Position numbers and translations under genes: made by a program. Shown here in pieces: positions 61,778 to 64,000 of a stretch of 64,000 bases of DNA (position 1 is its first letter; every line of letters begins with the position of its first letter). Source of the stretch: Marivita sp. S6314 (GTDB lineage Bacteria; Pseudomonadota; Alphaproteobacteria; Rhodobacterales; Rhodobacteraceae); assembly GCF_023015985.1 (NCBI RefSeq), contig NZ_JALKAO010000001.1, forward strand, positions 806,001 through 870,000, in the 5' to 3' direction. Below the pieces are notes generated by a model. It saw only the letters and a program-made list of their open reading frames with translations. It searched no databases and was not told the origin of the DNA.

Positions 61778-62695
61778 ATGCTTAAAACTTCACTTTCCGT
61801 GCTCGCGATCTGCGCCGCGAGCTCTGCGGTCGCGAATTGCGACTCTGTCACCTTCTCGGATGTGGGCTGGACCGACATCACCGCCACAACCGCCGCAACC
61901 ACCGTTGTTCTGGATGCGCTTGGCTATGACACCGACATCAAGGTGCTGTCCGTACCGGTGACCTACACTGCACTGGCCGAGGGCGATGTTGACGTGTTCC
62001 TGGGCAACTGGATGCCGACGATGGAGGCCGATATCGCCCCCTACCGGGAGGCAGGCACTGTCGACACGGTGCGCGCGAACCTTGAAGGTGCGAAATACAC
62101 GCTGGCGGTGAACAAGGCAGCCGCAGAGCTTGGCATCAAGAGCTTTGCGGATATCGCAACACACAAAGACGCGCTGGACGGCGAGATTTACGGCATTGAG
62201 CCGGGCAATGACGGCAACCGCCTGATCATGGACATGATCGCGGACAATGCGTTTGGGCTTGATGGCTTCGAGGTTGTCGAAAGCTCGGAACAGGGGATGC
62301 TGGCGCAGGTGGACCGGGCCAGCGATCGCGGCGAGCCGATTGTGTTCCTGGGATGGGAGCCGCACCCGATGAATGCCAATTTCGAACTGACCTATCTTGA
62401 AGGGGGTGATGACTGGTTCGGCCCCAACCTGGGTGGCGCGACGGTCTATACCAACACCCGAGCGGGATATGTCGACGAATGCACCAATGTGGGTACGCTG
62501 TTGAACAATCTTGAATTCACGCTGGCCATGGAAAACGAAATCATGGGTGCCATCCTGAATGACGGCGAAGAGCCGCGTGATGCGGCCGAGGCGTGGCTCA
62601 AAGCCAATCCGGACGCGTTTATGGCGTGGCTTGACGGTGTGACCACGAAAGACGGCGCAGATGCGGTTGCTGCGGTGAAGGCTGCGTTGAAATAA
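61778..62695 (+). CDS. choX: choline ABC transporter substrate-binding protein
   Basis: A 305-residue periplasmic protein: signal peptide MLKTSLSVLAICAASSAVA, then the ChoX pattern VTFSDVGWTDITATTA, DVFLGNWMPTME, YGIEPGNDGNR and PIVFLGWEPHPMN, whose Trp residues form the aromatic cage for trimethylammonium in Sinorhizobium ChoX. GGGAG lies upstream of the ATG at 61778; an in-frame ATG at 61754 would lengthen the signal peptide without benefit. Divergent from betI. Confidence 0.92.
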   Translation: MLKTSLSVLAICAASSAVANCDSVTFSDVGWTDITATTAATTVVLDALGYDTDIKVLSVPVTYTALAEGDVDVFLGNWMPTMEADIAPYREAGTVDTVRANLEGAKYTLAVNKAAAELGIKSFADIATHKDALDGEIYGIEPGNDGNRLIMDMIADNAFGLDGFEVVESSEQGMLAQVDRASDRGEPIVFLGWEPHPMNANFELTYLEGGDDWFGPNLGGATVYTNTRAGYVDECTNVGTLLNNLEFTLAMENEIMGAILNDGEEPRDAAEAWLKANPDAFMAWLDGVTTKDGADAVAAVKAALK

Positions 62696-62704
62696 CTGTG
62701 GGCC

Positions 62705-62725
62705 GGGCGGCCTTCGAGGCCGCCC
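62705..62725 (+). promoter_or_regulatory. intercistronic stem-loop after choX
   Basis: Perfect 9-bp stem GGGCGGCCT/AGGCCGCCC with a three-base loop, nine bases after the choX stop and 35 before choW. Probably stabilises the choX message relative to choWV. Confidence 0.6.
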
Positions 62726-62759
62726 ACCCGATGAATTGTATGAAATACAAAGGCGACGC

Positions 62760-63596
62760 ATGGATTGGCTGACCGAGAACAAAATCCCCGTCGGTCAAAT
62801 CGCCGGCGACGGATTCGACTGGCTTGAAAGCAACGGGGCGTTTTTCTTTGATGCGCTGGCCGACACGCTTGAGGCAATGATCGACGGGTTTTTGTGGGTG
62901 TTGCAGACACCCCATCCGCTGGTGATCGTGGCGCTGTTTGTGGCGCTGACCTATTACCTGCAGCGCAGTTGGAAGGTCGCCTTGTTCGTGGCGCTTGGGT
63001 TCTTGTTCATCATCAATCAGGGCTATTGGGAAGAAACCACCGAAAGCCTGACGCTGGTTCTGTCTGCCTGCGTCGTATGTATGGGTGTGGGTGTTCCCAT
63101 CGGGATCGCGGTGGCGCACCGACCCAGACTGTATGCGTGGATGCGGCCGGTTCTGGACCTGATGCAGACCCTGCCAACCTTTGTCTATCTTATTCCAGCG
63201 ATTGTGTTTTTCGGTATCGGCATGGTGCCAGGGCTGATTGCAACGGTGATCTTTGTGCTGCCCGCCCCGATCCGTCTGACACATCTCGGGGTCAGTTCTA
63301 CGCCGCTGCCGCTGATTGAAGCGGCGCAGGCCTTTGGTGCCACCAAACAACAGCTTTTGTGGAAGGTGGAACTGCCATCCGCCCTGCCCCAGATCATGAC
63401 CGGGCTGAACCAGACCATCATGCTTTCGCTGTCGATGGTGGTGATTGCGGCGCTGGTGGGGGCTGACGGGCTTGGGGTTCCGGTAGTGCGGGCGCTCAAT
63501 CAGGTGAACACGGCCAAGGGGTTCGAAAGCGGGTTCGTGATCGTGGTTGTGGCGATCATCCTTGACCGCATGCTGCGGATGGAGCGCAACCGATGA
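62760..63596 (+). CDS. choW: choline ABC transporter permease
   Basis: A 278-residue ProW-like permease with about six helices. IGIAVAHRPRLYAWMRPVLD, MQTLPTFVYLIPAIVFFGIG and the EAA-type loop LIEAAQAFGATKQQLLWKVELP are the glycine-betaine/choline permease signatures. AAAGG precedes the ATG at 62760; the frame is open upstream only from a TTG. It overlaps choV by four bases (ATGA). Confidence 0.92.
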   Translation: MDWLTENKIPVGQIAGDGFDWLESNGAFFFDALADTLEAMIDGFLWVLQTPHPLVIVALFVALTYYLQRSWKVALFVALGFLFIINQGYWEETTESLTLVLSACVVCMGVGVPIGIAVAHRPRLYAWMRPVLDLMQTLPTFVYLIPAIVFFGIGMVPGLIATVIFVLPAPIRLTHLGVSSTPLPLIEAAQAFGATKQQLLWKVELPSALPQIMTGLNQTIMLSLSMVVIAALVGADGLGVPVVRALNQVNTAKGFESGFVIVVVAIILDRMLRMERNR

Positions 63597-64000
63597 CCGC
63601 GCCCCGCGTCGATTTTGAGAACGTGTCGATCGTGTTTGGCGACACGCCGGAAAAAGCCTTGCCGCTTATGGATGCGGGCCAGAGCCGCGGCGAAATCCAA
63701 AGCGATACCGGGCAGGTTCTGGGGGTCCATGATTGTTCGCTGACAGTGCATGAGGGCGAGATCCTTGTGCTGATGGGGCTGTCCGGGTCGGGCAAGTCAA
63801 CGCTGCTGCGCGCCGTCAACGGGTTGAACCCGGTTGTGCGCGGTTGTGTGCGGGTGCATGACGGATCGGACATGGTGGATGTCACGCATGCCAGCGCGGA
63901 TGTGCTGCGTCAGGTGCGGCTGCGCCACGTGGCCATGGTGTTTCAGCAATTTGGCCTGCTGCCGTGGCGCTCGGTGCGCGAAAATGTCGGGCTTGGCTTG
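63593..64000 (+). CDS. choV: choline ABC transporter ATPase (3' truncated by window)
   Basis: The first 136 residues of a ProV-type ATPase. It opens APRVDFENVSIVFGDTPEKAL, a ChoV-specific N-terminal stretch before the core domain, then Walker A GLSGSGKSTLLRAVNGL and Q-loop MVFQQFGLLPWRSV. The signature motif, Walker B and any CBS domains lie beyond the window end. Start inside the choW stop. Confidence 0.92.
   Translation, partial: MTAPRVDFENVSIVFGDTPEKALPLMDAGQSRGEIQSDTGQVLGVHDCSLTVHEGEILVLMGLSGSGKSTLLRAVNGLNPVVRGCVRVHDGSDMVDVTHASADVLRQVRLRHVAMVFQQFGLLPWRSVRENVGLGL

Noticed and set aside
1-64000. CRISPR array, prophage or insertion sequence
   Set aside because: No regularly spaced repeats, transposase or phage structural genes were found on either strand.

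Overview
The window is 64 kb of GC-rich, gene-dense alphaproteobacterial chromosome, almost certainly Rhodobacterales (Roseobacter group). This inference rests on gene content: a betI-betB-betA operon divergent from choXWV, a GapR (DUF2312) protein, an ScfR/RamB-type short-chain acyl regulator, a SelD fused to an NADH-dehydrogenase-like oxidoreductase, and a TRAP, a tripartite tricarboxylate and several ABC uptake systems side by side. There is one tRNA (Thr, UGU). I see no rRNA, IS element, integrase, phage gene or CRISPR array, so this looks like core chromosome with metabolic islands.

Layout. 1-13 kb: a 5'-truncated HisC-like aminotransferase, a class V aminotransferase, a tyrosine-phosphatase/ABC-exporter pair, an Spx/ArsC-like protein, a cold-shock protein, divergent metR/metF, an IclR regulator divergent from a GAPDH gene, a FadB-like two-domain protein whose key residues are altered in both domains, gapR, and an unknown protein before tRNA-Thr. 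13-19 kb: a secreted gamma-glutamyltransferase, then on the other strand an M20 amidohydrolase and a second, cytosolic GGT-family enzyme. 19-30 kb: two divergent operons around a GntR regulator. The left one encodes a carbohydrate-type ABC importer, a Tm-1-like (UPF0261) protein and a class II aldolase. The right one encodes a metallo-beta-lactamase-fold lactonase-like protein, a HAD-IIA protein, a second class II aldolase and a D-ribulokinase-like FGGY kinase. Identical TGTATACA palindromes lie in front of both, so they probably form one regulon for an unidentified pentulose-like or polyol-like substrate. This is the best candidate for an undescribed pathway in the window.

30-34 kb: an RND efflux pump and its adaptor. 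34-43 kb: an HTD2/mesaconyl-CoA-hydratase-like gene, a TRAP transporter with an unusual insertion, an SDR, an IlvD/Edd sugar-acid dehydratase, a RidA protein and a ketopantoate-reductase-like protein. 42-48.6 kb: a TctCBA transporter followed by an AAE3/Pcs60-like acyl-CoA ligase, divergent from an ScfR-like regulator. 48.7-52 kb: selenium module (SelD fusion and SelU, convergent). 52-57.6 kb: pqiA-pqiA-pqiB-pqiC, where PqiB carries three 108-residue repeats, divergent from an MFS exporter whose promoter holds a SoxR-box-like dyad. 57.7-64 kb: choline uptake and oxidation to glycine betaine (betA, a small membrane protein, betB, betI / choX, choW, choV), cut by the window end.

A recurring feature is a perfect GC-rich stem-loop directly after each of the four solute-binding-protein genes and before the downstream permease gene, which suggests a general way of expressing binding protein above membrane components. 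All functions are inferred from reading the translated sequence. No database search was run.
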